A program made the position numbers and the translations under genes. This document shows, piece after piece, positions 7,036 to 13,789 of a stretch of DNA of 17,131 nt. The notes under the pieces are model-generated. The model saw only the letters and a program-made list of their open reading frames with translations. It ran no database searches and was not told where the DNA came from. This DNA is from Scatosoma sp045658805 (GTDB lineage Bacteria > Bacillota > Clostridia > Christensenellales > Borkfalkiaceae), in contig JAZOVQ010000069.1 of the NCBI GenBank assembly GCA_045658805.1, forward strand, positions 1-17,131, given 5' to 3'. Position 1 is the first letter of the stretch. Every line of letters begins with the position of its first letter.

Positions 7036-7773
7036 TTAATAAATAAACGGGATGTTTTTGTTTAACAAGTCTTCGGGCGGTTGCTTGTCCGTAATAACCA
7101 AATCATACGAGGATAAGTCGGTTAAACGATAGGTGCCGTGGGCGGTAAATTTGGTATGGTCAATCAATAAAATGCGCTTTTGGCATTGACCAAACGCTAC
7201 GCGTTTAATTTCCTTTTGGTCCAACGAACGCTCGTACGCCGCGCCGTTTAATACCGCCGCGCAAGAGGAAATCATTAAATCAAACGAAAAATCGCTAAGC
7301 TGTCTTGCCGTCCAGCTTCCCGTTGCCGAATTGGTGTTAAATTGCACCGCGCCGCCAAGCAAAATAAGGTTAATGTTCGGCTTTTTGGATAACTGCAACG
7401 CCGTAGGCAAACTGTTGGTTACTACCGTTTTAAAATTCAAATCAATACGCTCCGCAAGCGCAAGCGCCGTGGACGAACTGTCGATAAAAACCGATTTGAA
7501 AGGGGGCAAATGCAAAATGGCTTTCGTTGCCGCGCGTTCCTTTTCGTTGGCGTTTTTTTCCATTCGGAAAAAGATGGACACTTCTTCGGCGTTTTCAGGC
7601 AACAATGCACCGCCGTGACTGCGTTCCACCAAGCCCATGCTTTTCATTTCCGTAAGGTCGCGCCGAATGGTCGCTTCGCTGACGTATAACTCCTTCGCGA
7701 GCGCCGTTACGCCCACCGATTTTTGCTCTTTTAAAATACGTAAAATGTCGTTTTGACGTTCGGATAATGCCAT
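7036..7773 (-). CDS. DeoR-family transcriptional regulator of the rhamnose operon
   Basis: 245 residues from the ATG at 7773. This start is preferred over an in-frame ATG 30 bp upstream because AGGAGA (7789-7784) lies 10 nt before it and the protein then begins MALSERQNDIL as usual for the family. N-terminal winged helix at about 6-57 with the DeoR signature VSEATIRRDLTEM and GLVERSHGGA. The C-terminal sugar-phosphate sensor domain shows FIDSSSTALALAE, TNSLPTAL and LLGG, as in DeoR-type repressors that sense phosphorylated sugars. It is divergent from the rhamnulokinase gene, which strongly suggests local control. The effector is likely a pathway intermediate such as rhamnulose-1-phosphate (inference). 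DeoR-type regulators are also found with BMC sugar loci. Confidence 0.87.
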   Translation of the reverse strand: MALSERQNDILRILKEQKSVGVTALAKELYVSEATIRRDLTEMKSMGLVERSHGGALLPENAEEVSIFFRMEKNANEKERAATKAILHLPPFKSVFIDSSSTALALAERIDLNFKTVVTNSLPTALQLSKKPNINLILLGGAVQFNTNSATGSWTARQLSDFSFDLMISSCAAVLNGAAYERSLDQKEIKRVAFGQCQKRILLIDHTKFTAHGTYRLTDLSSYDLVITDKQPPEDLLNKNIPFIY

Positions 7774-7806
7774 AAAGCCGTTTTCTCCTAAAAATTGTGG
7801 CAAAAA

Positions 7807-7828
7807 TTGCGCGTTTTTTGCGCGTTTT
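7807..7828 (-). promoter_or_regulatory. Tandem candidate operator in the deoR leader
   Basis: TTGCGCGTTTT occurs twice head to tail at 7807-7817 and 7818-7828, an 11-bp period or about one helical turn. It lies between the deoR promoter and its ribosome site. The same word, inverted, occurs in the leader of the rhamnulokinase gene. Read on the minus strand each copy is AAAACGCGCAA. Confidence 0.55.
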
Positions 7829-7845
7829 TGCTCATTTGTGCTTAT

Positions 7846-7874
7846 ATCATATCATAAAAATGTTTTTTTGTCAA
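7846..7874 (-). promoter_or_regulatory. Promoter of the deoR-family gene
   Basis: On the minus strand TTGACA (7874-7869), 17-bp spacer, TATGAT (7851-7846). The -35 is perfect. It is divergent from the operon promoter, with 15 bp between the two -35 boxes. Confidence 0.7.
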
Positions 7875-7889
7875 TATTTCGAACATATA

Positions 7890-7918
7890 TAGACAAGAAT
7901 TTTTTTTTATGTTATAAT
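7890..7918 (+). promoter_or_regulatory. Promoter of the rhamnose/BMC operon
   Basis: TAGACA (7890-7895), 17-bp spacer, perfect TATAAT (7913-7918). Transcription would begin near 7925, giving a leader of about 108 nt before the ATG at 8033. The two divergent -35 boxes sit in an imperfect inverted repeat, TTGTC.ATAT ... ATAT.GACAA (7868-7896), with 10 of 14 positions paired. Part of that symmetry comes from the -35 boxes themselves. Confidence 0.75.
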
Positions 7919-8032
7919 GTATAGCGTGAAAAAGGGGGCAAATGCGCATTTCACTTTCAAACGCGCAAAAAGCGGTTGGGCTTTCCATAGGAAAGAGGGA
8001 AAAACCGCAACCCTAAACGTAAGGAGAAAAAC
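7919..8032 (+). promoter_or_regulatory. Structured leader of the operon with candidate operator copies
   Basis: The leader contains the perfect 12-bp palindrome AAATGCGCATTT (7940-7951) and AAACGCGCAAAAA (7959-7971), whose exact reverse complement is at 7815-7827 on the other side of both promoters. Downstream, GCGGTT (7972-7977) can pair with AACCGC (8003-8008) enclosing CTTTCC/GGAAAG (7981-7986 with 7990-7995, 3-nt loop). No T-run follows, so it is not an obvious terminator. AAGGAG (8021-8026) is the ribosome site. I do not recognise a known riboswitch class. Confidence 0.5.
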
Positions 8033-9415
8033 ATGAGATATTATCTTGCAATTGATATTGGGGCATCGTCGGGACGTCACATTGTTGCGCATTTTGAAAA
8101 TGGCAAAATGATCACGGAAGAAATTTACCGTTTCCAAAACGGCCCCGAAATGTTGACGGCGTTCGACGGCAAAGAACATTTGATGTGGACGCATGAAAGA
8201 TTGTTTACCGAAATTCTTAACGGTTTGAAGAAAGCGAAAGAACTTGGGAAAATTCCTTATTCGGTGGGCATTGATACGTGGGGTGTCGATTATGCATTGT
8301 TAGACGAAAACGATCAAGCAATCGGCGGGACGTATTGTTACCGTGACGCAAGAACGGAATCGACTATTCCTGCAGTGCACGAAGCATTGCCTTTTGAAAA
8401 GCTTTTCGAAAAGACGGGTATCGCTTTTGCATCCTTCAACACGGTTTATCAATTGTTGGACGATAAAAACACCGGACGTATGGCAAAAGCAAAATCCATG
8501 TTGATGCTTCCCGATTATTTCCATTTCCGTTTGACGGGCGTGAAGAAGCAAGAATATTGCAACGCTACGACGACGGGTATGGTAAACACCAAGACGCATA
8601 CTTGGGATGAAGAAATTATTGAAAAGCTCGGCTATAAAAAGGAATTGTTTGGCGAATTGGCGCAGCCTGGTACGGTAGTTGGTGATTTCTCGGATGAAAT
8701 TGCGGCAATCGTCGGTTATAAGGCAAAGGTAATTTTGCCTGCAACGCACGATACGGCAAGCGCGGTGTTGGCTGCACCCCTCGAAGCGCAGACGCCTTAC
8801 ATTTCCAGCGGTACTTGGTCGTTGCTCGGCGTGGAACAAAACGACGCGCACACTTCGAAAGAAGCGCTTGACGCAGGTTATTCCAACGAAGGCAGCGTAC
8901 AAAACCAATACCGTTTGCAAATCAATATCATGGGGCTTTGGATGATTCAGCAAGTTCGTCACGAATTGGACGATAAGTACAGCTTTGCAGAACTTGCGGA
9001 TATGGCGAGAGCAAACCCTGTTGATTATGAAATTAACGTAAACGACCAAAGATTCTTGGCGCCTAAAAACATGACGGCGGAAATCAACGCGGCGGTGGGT
9101 AAGGAATTGCCCGTTGGCGAAATGGCGTACGTTATCTATAACAACCTTGCAAAATATTACGATTTGTCCTTGAAAGCGCTTGAAGAAGTGACGGGTGAAA
9201 AATATGAAACCTTGAACATTATCGGCGGCGGCAGTAAAAATATGCTGTTGAATGAATTGACGATGGCATACACGGGCAAGAAGATTATTACGGGGCCTAC
9301 GGAAGGCACGGCAATCGGTAACTTGATGATGCAGATGGTAGGCGGCGGCGATATTAAGGACGTTGCGGAAGGTAGACGTATCGTGAAAGCTTCCTTTGAC
9401 ATTGCGGAGCTTTAA
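8033..9415 (+). CDS. rhaB: Rhamnulokinase (L-rhamnulose to L-rhamnulose 1-phosphate)
   Basis: 460 residues, FGGY-type sugar kinase, slightly shorter than the E. coli enzyme (about 489). N-terminal phosphate loop LAIDIGASSGRHIVA (5-19), GIDTWGVDYALLD (79-91), the catalytic-base segment PATHDTASAV with Asp240, ISSGTWSLLGVE (257-268) and the adenine-site GGGSKN (398-403). TWGVDYALLD and THDTASA are characteristic of rhamnulokinases within this superfamily. It phosphorylates the isomerase product with ATP in the cytoplasm, the second step of L-rhamnose use. First gene of the operon, with AAGGAG 6 nt before the ATG, directly behind the divergent promoter region; a rhamnose isomerase gene two places downstream supports the specificity. 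L-fuculokinase is the main alternative but less likely on these motifs. Confidence 0.93.
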   Translation: MRYYLAIDIGASSGRHIVAHFENGKMITEEIYRFQNGPEMLTAFDGKEHLMWTHERLFTEILNGLKKAKELGKIPYSVGIDTWGVDYALLDENDQAIGGTYCYRDARTESTIPAVHEALPFEKLFEKTGIAFASFNTVYQLLDDKNTGRMAKAKSMLMLPDYFHFRLTGVKKQEYCNATTTGMVNTKTHTWDEEIIEKLGYKKELFGELAQPGTVVGDFSDEIAAIVGYKAKVILPATHDTASAVLAAPLEAQTPYISSGTWSLLGVEQNDAHTSKEALDAGYSNEGSVQNQYRLQINIMGLWMIQQVRHELDDKYSFAELADMARANPVDYEINVNDQRFLAPKNMTAEINAAVGKELPVGEMAYVIYNNLAKYYDLSLKALEEVTGEKYETLNIIGGGSKNMLLNELTMAYTGKKIITGPTEGTAIGNLMMQMVGGGDIKDVAEGRRIVKASFDIAEL

Positions 9416-9434
9416 TAGAAGAGGAGAAGTAATT

Positions 9435-10064
9435 ATGAGAATTTTGTTTTACGGAGATTCTATTACGGACGCCGGCAGAAATTATAGCGTACCGTTCGGT
9501 GAAGAAAGTTACGGTACGGGTTACGTAAGACACGCTGTAAACGCATTGAAGCAAGACGGTTACTCCGACGAACAATTGGTTAACCGCGGTATCAGCGGTC
9601 ACCGCGTTGTTGATTTGTATGCGCGTATCAAAGTGGACTGCTGGAATTTACAGCCCGACGTTTTGAGTATTTTGATTGGCGTAAACGACGTATGGCACGA
9701 AGTCGCTGGAGCAAACGGCGTAGAAATTGATCGTTTTGAAAAAGTGTACCGCATGATGATTGAGGACACGAAAGCAAAACTTCCTAACGTGAAAATTATT
9801 TTGTGCGAACCCTTTGTATTGAAGGGCGCGGCAACGGAAGAAAAATGGGAAGGGTTCTTGGACGTATATAACTATGCGGCGGTGGTAAAGAAGCTCGCCG
9901 AAGAATACGGGTTATATTTCCTGCCCTTGCAAGCAAAGCTTTCCGAAGCGGCGGCGGGCAAAGAAGCGCAATACCTTGCGGACGGCGTACACCCTGCTGA
10001 AGACGGCGCGAAATTGATCGCGAACGAATGGTTGAAGCTTTTTAAAGAACAAGTTGAAAAATAA
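9435..10064 (+). CDS. Cytoplasmic SGNH/GDSL-family hydrolase, probable carbohydrate esterase
   Basis: 209 residues from the ATG at 9435, chosen because GAGGAG lies 8 nt upstream and the GDS motif then sits at the expected distance from the N-terminus. An upstream in-frame start would overlap the previous gene. All SGNH blocks are present: YGDSITD (nucleophile Ser9), GISG (52-55, oxyanion glycine), IGVND (Asn84) and DGVH (Asp183 and His186). No signal peptide, so it acts inside the cell. The family includes acetylxylan and rhamnogalacturonan acetylesterases. Its place between kinase and isomerase genes, 19 bp after rhaB, suggests removal of acetyl or other ester groups from imported rhamnose or rhamno-oligosaccharides; this is inference. 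The acetate released would not by itself feed the operon's acetate kinase in the ATP-forming direction. Confidence 0.85.
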   Translation: MRILFYGDSITDAGRNYSVPFGEESYGTGYVRHAVNALKQDGYSDEQLVNRGISGHRVVDLYARIKVDCWNLQPDVLSILIGVNDVWHEVAGANGVEIDRFEKVYRMMIEDTKAKLPNVKIILCEPFVLKGAATEEKWEGFLDVYNYAAVVKKLAEEYGLYFLPLQAKLSEAAAGKEAQYLADGVHPAEDGAKLIANEWLKLFKEQVEK

Positions 10065-10093
10065 AAAAATATTAAATATATAAGGAGACGATT

Positions 10094-11338
10094 ATGTCTA
10101 GATACGAAGAAGCGAAAAAGATTTATGCGGAATATGGCGTAGATACCGAAGCTGCAATGGAACGCCTTGCAAAGCTTTCGGTAAGCGTACATTGTTGGCA
10201 AGGGGACGACGTTATCGGTTTCGACGGAAGCGATTCGCTTACGGGCGGTATTCAAACGACGGGTAACTATCCTGGTAGAGCAAGAACCCCTGAAGAATTG
10301 TTTGCCGACCTTACGAGAGCATTCAAATTGATGCCTGGTAAAAAACGTGTAAACGTACACGCATGCTATGCGATTCTTGGCGAAGATAAAGGCAAGGTTG
10401 ATCGTGACGCATACGAATATAAACATTTTGAACCCTGGGTTAAATGGGCAAAAGAAAACGGCTTGGAAGGCGTTGACTTCAACCCCACGTGGTTCTCTCA
10501 TCCTATGATGAAAGACGGCTTGTCCTTGTCCTCCCCCGATGAAGACGTAAGAAAATTCTGGGTAGCACACGGTAAAGCTTGTATGAAGATTGCGGCTGAA
10601 ATTGGTAAAGCAATGGGCAGCCCTTGCTGCATCAACCTTTGGGTTCCCGACGGAACGAAGGATATCCCCGCGGACAGACTTGGTCCTCGTCTTCGCTTGA
10701 AGAAGTCCTTGGACGAAGTGTTGGAAGGCTATGATAAGGAATGGGTTATCCCTGCAGTTGAAAGCAAAGTGTTTGGTATCGGCGTAGAAAGCTACACGGT
10801 AGGCAGCAACGAATTCTATCAAAACTATGCGGCAACGCGCGGCATTTGCTGCTTGCTTGATACGGGCCATTATCATCCTACTGAAGTGGTTTCGGATAAA
10901 ATCCCTGCAATGCTTGCTTTCTATGACAAAGTGCAATTGCACGTATCCCGTCCCGTAAGATGGGATAGCGACCACGTAATTGTAGTGGACGATGAATTGA
11001 AGGAGCTTTCGAAAGAAATTATCCGCAACGACGCGGACGAAAAGGTTATCGTTGCGCTTGACTATTTCGATGCAAGCATCAACCGTTTGTGCGCTTGGGT
11101 AACGGGTGTACGTTCGATGCAAAAAGCGCTTATGAACGCATTGCTTCAACCCTATGCGGCTATGAAGAAATTGCAGGACGAAGGCAACTTCACGAAGGTG
11201 CTTTATATGCACGAAAGAGTGAAATTCCTTCCTTTCTGCGACGTTTGGGATGAATATCTCCGTCGTCAAGGCTTGAAAGAAGATTGGTGGGACGAAGTAG
11301 AAAAATTCGAAGCGGAAGTTATCGCGGCTAGAAACTAA
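10094..11338 (+). CDS. rhaA: L-rhamnose isomerase
   Basis: 414 residues, full length (E. coli 419). It converts L-rhamnose to L-rhamnulose with two divalent metals in a TIM barrel. The metal ligands line up with those I recall for the E. coli enzyme, with identical spacing throughout: Glu223 (PAVESK), Asp256 and His259 (LLDTGHYHPTE), His283 (LHVSR), Asp291 and Asp293 (RWDSDH) and Asp323 (ALDYFDAS). Other family landmarks are VHCWQGDDV (32-40), NYPGRA and INLWVPDG. AAGGAG 6 nt before the ATG; 29 bp after the SGNH gene and 35 bp before acetate kinase, so it is in the same transcript. This gene gives the strongest evidence that the operon substrate is L-rhamnose rather than L-fucose. Confidence 0.96.
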   Translation: MSRYEEAKKIYAEYGVDTEAAMERLAKLSVSVHCWQGDDVIGFDGSDSLTGGIQTTGNYPGRARTPEELFADLTRAFKLMPGKKRVNVHACYAILGEDKGKVDRDAYEYKHFEPWVKWAKENGLEGVDFNPTWFSHPMMKDGLSLSSPDEDVRKFWVAHGKACMKIAAEIGKAMGSPCCINLWVPDGTKDIPADRLGPRLRLKKSLDEVLEGYDKEWVIPAVESKVFGIGVESYTVGSNEFYQNYAATRGICCLLDTGHYHPTEVVSDKIPAMLAFYDKVQLHVSRPVRWDSDHVIVVDDELKELSKEIIRNDADEKVIVALDYFDASINRLCAWVTGVRSMQKALMNALLQPYAAMKKLQDEGNFTKVLYMHERVKFLPFCDVWDEYLRRQGLKEDWWDEVEKFEAEVIAARN

Positions 11339-11373
11339 CTCTAAATACATTATATAAATATAAGGAGAAAAAA

Positions 11374-12564
11374 ATGAAGATTCTCGTTGTAAACGCAGGC
11401 AGCTCTTCGTTGAAGTATCAATTGTTCGATATGACCTCGAACGAAGTACTTGCAAAAGGGCTTTGCGAAAGAATCGGAATTGACGGTATCGTAACGCATA
11501 AGCGTCCCGATGCAGCCGATTATAAGGCGAATGCCGATTTCCCCGACCATAAAGCAGCGATCGAATGCGTGCTTGCCTTGCTTACGGATAAGGACAAGGG
11601 CGTAATTGAAAGCGTAGAGGAAATTTCGGCTGTTGGACATAGATTTGCGCATGGCGGCGAAAAGCTTCGTGCATCCGCAATTCTCGGTCCTGAAGAAATG
11701 GCGTATCTTGAAAGCATCGTAGGGCTTAACCCCTTGCACGGGCCTCCTGCAATTAGCGGTTTCAAGGCTTGTAAAGAAGTGATGCCTTCGGTAAACCACG
11801 TCGGTGTTTTCGACACTTCGTATTATTCGGATATGGAAGATTATGCATATATCTATCCCATTCCCTACGAATTGTATGAAAAGCACAAAATCCGCCGTTA
11901 CGGTTTCCACGGTACGTCGCACAGATACGTTGCGGCGCAGGCGGCGGAAATCCTCGGTAAAAAGGATGCGAAAATTATTACCTGTCACCTTGGCAACGGA
12001 TCTTCCATTACGGCTACGGTGAACGGCAAAGCAGTGGACACCTCGATGGGCTTCACGCCGCAGGACGGCGTACCTATGGGTACGAGAAGCGGTGCGATTG
12101 ATCCCACGGTAGTAACCTATATCCAAAAAGCGGAAGGGGTTACGGCGGATGAAGTGGACAAGATTCTCAATAAGGAATCGGGTTTGCTTGGCGTATCGGG
12201 TGTATCCAGCGATTGCAGAGATATTTGTACGGAAGCGAACAAGGGTAATTACCGCGCGAAGCTTGCGTTGAAGATTCTTGTGCATAACATTAAAAAGATT
12301 GTTGGCTCGTACATAGCGGAGATGAACGGAGTGGATGCATTGGTATTCACGGCGGGCATCGGCGAAAACGACAGACAAATCCGTGAGGACGTATGTAAGA
12401 ACATGTCCTTCCTCGGCATTGAAATTGACGAAGCATTTAACCAAAGCTGTGCCCGCGGCGAATTTGCGGACATCAGCGCAAAGGGCGCAAAGGTAAAGAC
12501 TTTTGTTATTCCTACCAATGAGGAATATATGATTGCGCTCGACACTCAAAATTTGACAAAATAA
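11374..12564 (+). CDS. ackA: Acetate kinase (acyl-phosphate kinase)
   Basis: 396 residues, the normal length. It transfers phosphate between an acyl phosphate and ADP, here most likely to make ATP. Motifs: VNAGSSSLKYQLFD (6-19), VGHRFAHGG with Arg90, FDTSYY with Asp147, FHGTSHRYV with His179, HLGNGSS, MGTRSG with Arg238, FTAGIGEN and a C-terminal NEEYMIALDT with the conserved Glu near 384. There is no extra terminal helix, so it probably works outside the shell. In BMC pathways this step is often done by a propionate or acetate kinase paired with the phosphotransacylase PduL. No such partner is visible here and it may lie downstream. Sequence alone does not say whether acetyl-, propionyl- or lactyl-phosphate is preferred. 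Confidence 0.94.
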   Translation: MKILVVNAGSSSLKYQLFDMTSNEVLAKGLCERIGIDGIVTHKRPDAADYKANADFPDHKAAIECVLALLTDKDKGVIESVEEISAVGHRFAHGGEKLRASAILGPEEMAYLESIVGLNPLHGPPAISGFKACKEVMPSVNHVGVFDTSYYSDMEDYAYIYPIPYELYEKHKIRRYGFHGTSHRYVAAQAAEILGKKDAKIITCHLGNGSSITATVNGKAVDTSMGFTPQDGVPMGTRSGAIDPTVVTYIQKAEGVTADEVDKILNKESGLLGVSGVSSDCRDICTEANKGNYRAKLALKILVHNIKKIVGSYIAEMNGVDALVFTAGIGENDRQIREDVCKNMSFLGIEIDEAFNQSCARGEFADISAKGAKVKTFVIPTNEEYMIALDTQNLTK

Positions 12565-12594
12565 AAAAATATTATATAAAGGAAAGGAATTATT

Positions 12595-13341
12595 ATGAAA
12601 TCTCCATTTGAAATTAAGAAGGAAATTTGTGAAGTTGGTCTTAAACTCTGGCAGAAAGGTTTCGTTGCAGCAAACGACGGTAACATTTCCGTAAAAATTA
12701 GCGACAACGAATATTACTGCACCCCTACGGGCGTATCCAAGGCTTCCTTGACGCCTGACATGATTATTAAAGTTGACAGAGACGGTAAGAAACTTGAAGG
12801 TAAGCTTAACCCCTCGTCCGAAATCAAAATGCACATGAGAGTGTACAGAGAACGTCCTGACGTTAACGCGGTTGTGCACGCACACCCTCCCGTTGCTACG
12901 GCGTTCACGGTTGCTGATATCGACCTTGACCAATACGTACTTCCCGAAGCAGTTTTGACGATCGGTGCTGTACCTACCTGCGATTACGGTACTCCCTCCA
13001 CGATGGAAATTCCCGATTCGCTTGATCCTTATCTTCAAGACCATGACGCGTTCTTGCTTCGTAACCACGGTGCTTTGACGGTTGGTTGCAACCTTACGAA
13101 AGCATTCTTCGTAATGGAAGAAGTTGAATTCAACGCAGTTATTTGCAAGCACGCAATGGACCTTGGCGCAGTACACGAAATTTCTCGTGACCAGCTTGCT
13201 AAGTTGATGGATTTGAGAAAGAAGATGAACCTTCCCGGCCGTCACCCTGGTATCGAATACGAAGAAGAACCCTGCGCTTGCAACAATGCTGAATTGGTTG
13301 AAGCTATCACCAAGAAAGTACTCGCAGCTCTCGGTAAGTAA
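12595..13341 (+). CDS. BMC class II aldolase (rhamnulose/fuculose-1-phosphate aldolase)
   Basis: 248 residues. It cleaves L-rhamnulose 1-phosphate (and possibly fuculose 1-phosphate) to DHAP and L-lactaldehyde with zinc. The residues correspond to E. coli FucA at a constant offset of +3: catalytic Glu76 (PSSE), zinc ligands His95 and His97 (VHAHPP) and His158 (LRNHGAL). NDGNISVK (27-34) is the phosphate-binding loop. The core is FucA-sized (about 216), shorter than E. coli RhaD (274), so it is a FucA-type enzyme used in a rhamnose operon. Residues about 217-230 form a Cys/Glu linker, and 231-248 (NAELVEAITKKVLAALGK) are a predicted amphipathic helix of the kind that targets enzymes to a BMC. 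The next gene is 448 bp away, unlike all other gaps in the operon. Confidence 0.92.
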   Translation: MKSPFEIKKEICEVGLKLWQKGFVAANDGNISVKISDNEYYCTPTGVSKASLTPDMIIKVDRDGKKLEGKLNPSSEIKMHMRVYRERPDVNAVVHAHPPVATAFTVADIDLDQYVLPEAVLTIGAVPTCDYGTPSTMEIPDSLDPYLQDHDAFLLRNHGALTVGCNLTKAFFVMEEVEFNAVICKHAMDLGAVHEISRDQLAKLMDLRKKMNLPGRHPGIEYEEEPCACNNAELVEAITKKVLAALGK

Positions 13342-13355
13342 AAACGTATAAGGGC

Positions 13356-13475
13356 GCAAGCGTTCCGCTTGACCATGCTTTTCAAACGAGTTGGTTGGTA
13401 ATTGGGCGGTAATGCTATCTCGATACAGTTCGTTGAACAATAAGGGGGTAAGGGGCATTGTCCCTTACGGATTTT
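13356..13475 (+). repeat. Hairpin-array intergenic repeat, copy A
   Basis: Starts GCAAGCGTTCCGCTTGACC, continues with CGAG-TTGGTTGGTAATTG-GG, the block GCTATCTCGATAC, the GTTCGTTGAACAAT hairpin, and ends in the TAAGGGGCattGTCCCTTA hairpin followed by CGGA. The minus-strand copy at 1288-1403 matches it over its whole length with only scattered substitutions. Confidence 0.78.
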
Positions 13476-13630
13476 TAAGGCAGAGCCTTAAAGCCTCGAT
13501 GGCAATCGCCGCCGTAAGGCGGTAACGGACCCAAGATAAGCAAGCTTTGCTTGCGCTATTACGGCGAAGCCATCAAATGGGCGAGAGCCCATAAGAATTT
13601 GTGGACTCCTAAAAAGCAACCGCAGGTTAC

Positions 13631-13725
13631 GCAAGCGTTCCGCTTGACCTTGTATTTCAACGATACAAAGTTGGTTGTTGGGCGGAAACGCTATCTCGAT
13701 ACCGTTCGTTTAACGGATAGATACG
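13631..13725 (+). repeat. Hairpin-array intergenic repeat, copy B (diverged)
   Basis: Same start, GCAAGCGTTCCGCTTGACC, then TTGGTTGTTGGGCGG, GCTATCTCGATAC and GTTCGTTTAACGG. It follows copy A in direct orientation with about 275 bp between starts, and lacks the final TAAGGG hairpin. ATGGGC gaga GCCCAT and an AACC..GGTT hairpin, found beside copy C as well, lie between copies A and B. Confidence 0.7.
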
Positions 13726-13789
13726 AAATTGCAAGGAAAAATCTTTTCGGTGGTGAGATAAAACCGACATGAAGTAAGGAGAAAAAATT

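Larger units (their letters stand above)
13342..13789. other. 448-bp non-coding interruption of the BMC operon
   Basis: Unusually long gap in an operon whose other gaps are 12-57 bp. No supported gene: the only open frame (13551-13772) has no ribosome site and consists of repeat sequence. It is built of short hairpins with 3-7 nt loops: CAAGCG/CGCTTG (13357-13362 with 13366-13371), GTTC/GAAC (13428 with 13435), TAAGGGGC/GTCCCTTA (13449 with 13460), TTTAAGGC/GCCTTAAA (13474 with 13485), CCGCC/GGCGG (13509 with 13518), GCAAGC/GCTTGC (13540 with 13549), ATGGGC/GCCCAT (13577 with 13587), AACC/GGTT (13618 with 13625), CAAGCG/CGCTTG (13632 with 13641), TTGTAT/ATACAA (13650 with 13663) and CCGTT/AACGG (13702 with 13712). 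No strong internal promoter or T-run terminator was found. Confidence 0.8.

Noticed and set aside
7919..8032. Known riboswitch in the operon leader
   Set aside because: No conserved core of a class I know; the stems are short and there is no terminator or anti-terminator pair.
9872..13458. Long minus-strand open frames (527 and 702 codons) antisense to SGNH hydrolase, rhaA, ackA and aldolase
   Set aside because: They are shadows caused by codon bias: products are Arg/Phe/His-rich with no family motif, while every plus-strand gene is unambiguous and well spaced.
13551..13772. 73-codon open frame inside the operon gap
   Set aside because: It has no ribosome site and is made of repeat palindromes; the product resembles no protein and the related copy at 1206-1403 does not preserve the frame.
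13700..13789. Possible internal promoter for the aldehyde dehydrogenase gene (TTGCAA near 13729)
   Set aside because: No acceptable -10 at 16-19 bp; too weak to report as a promoter.
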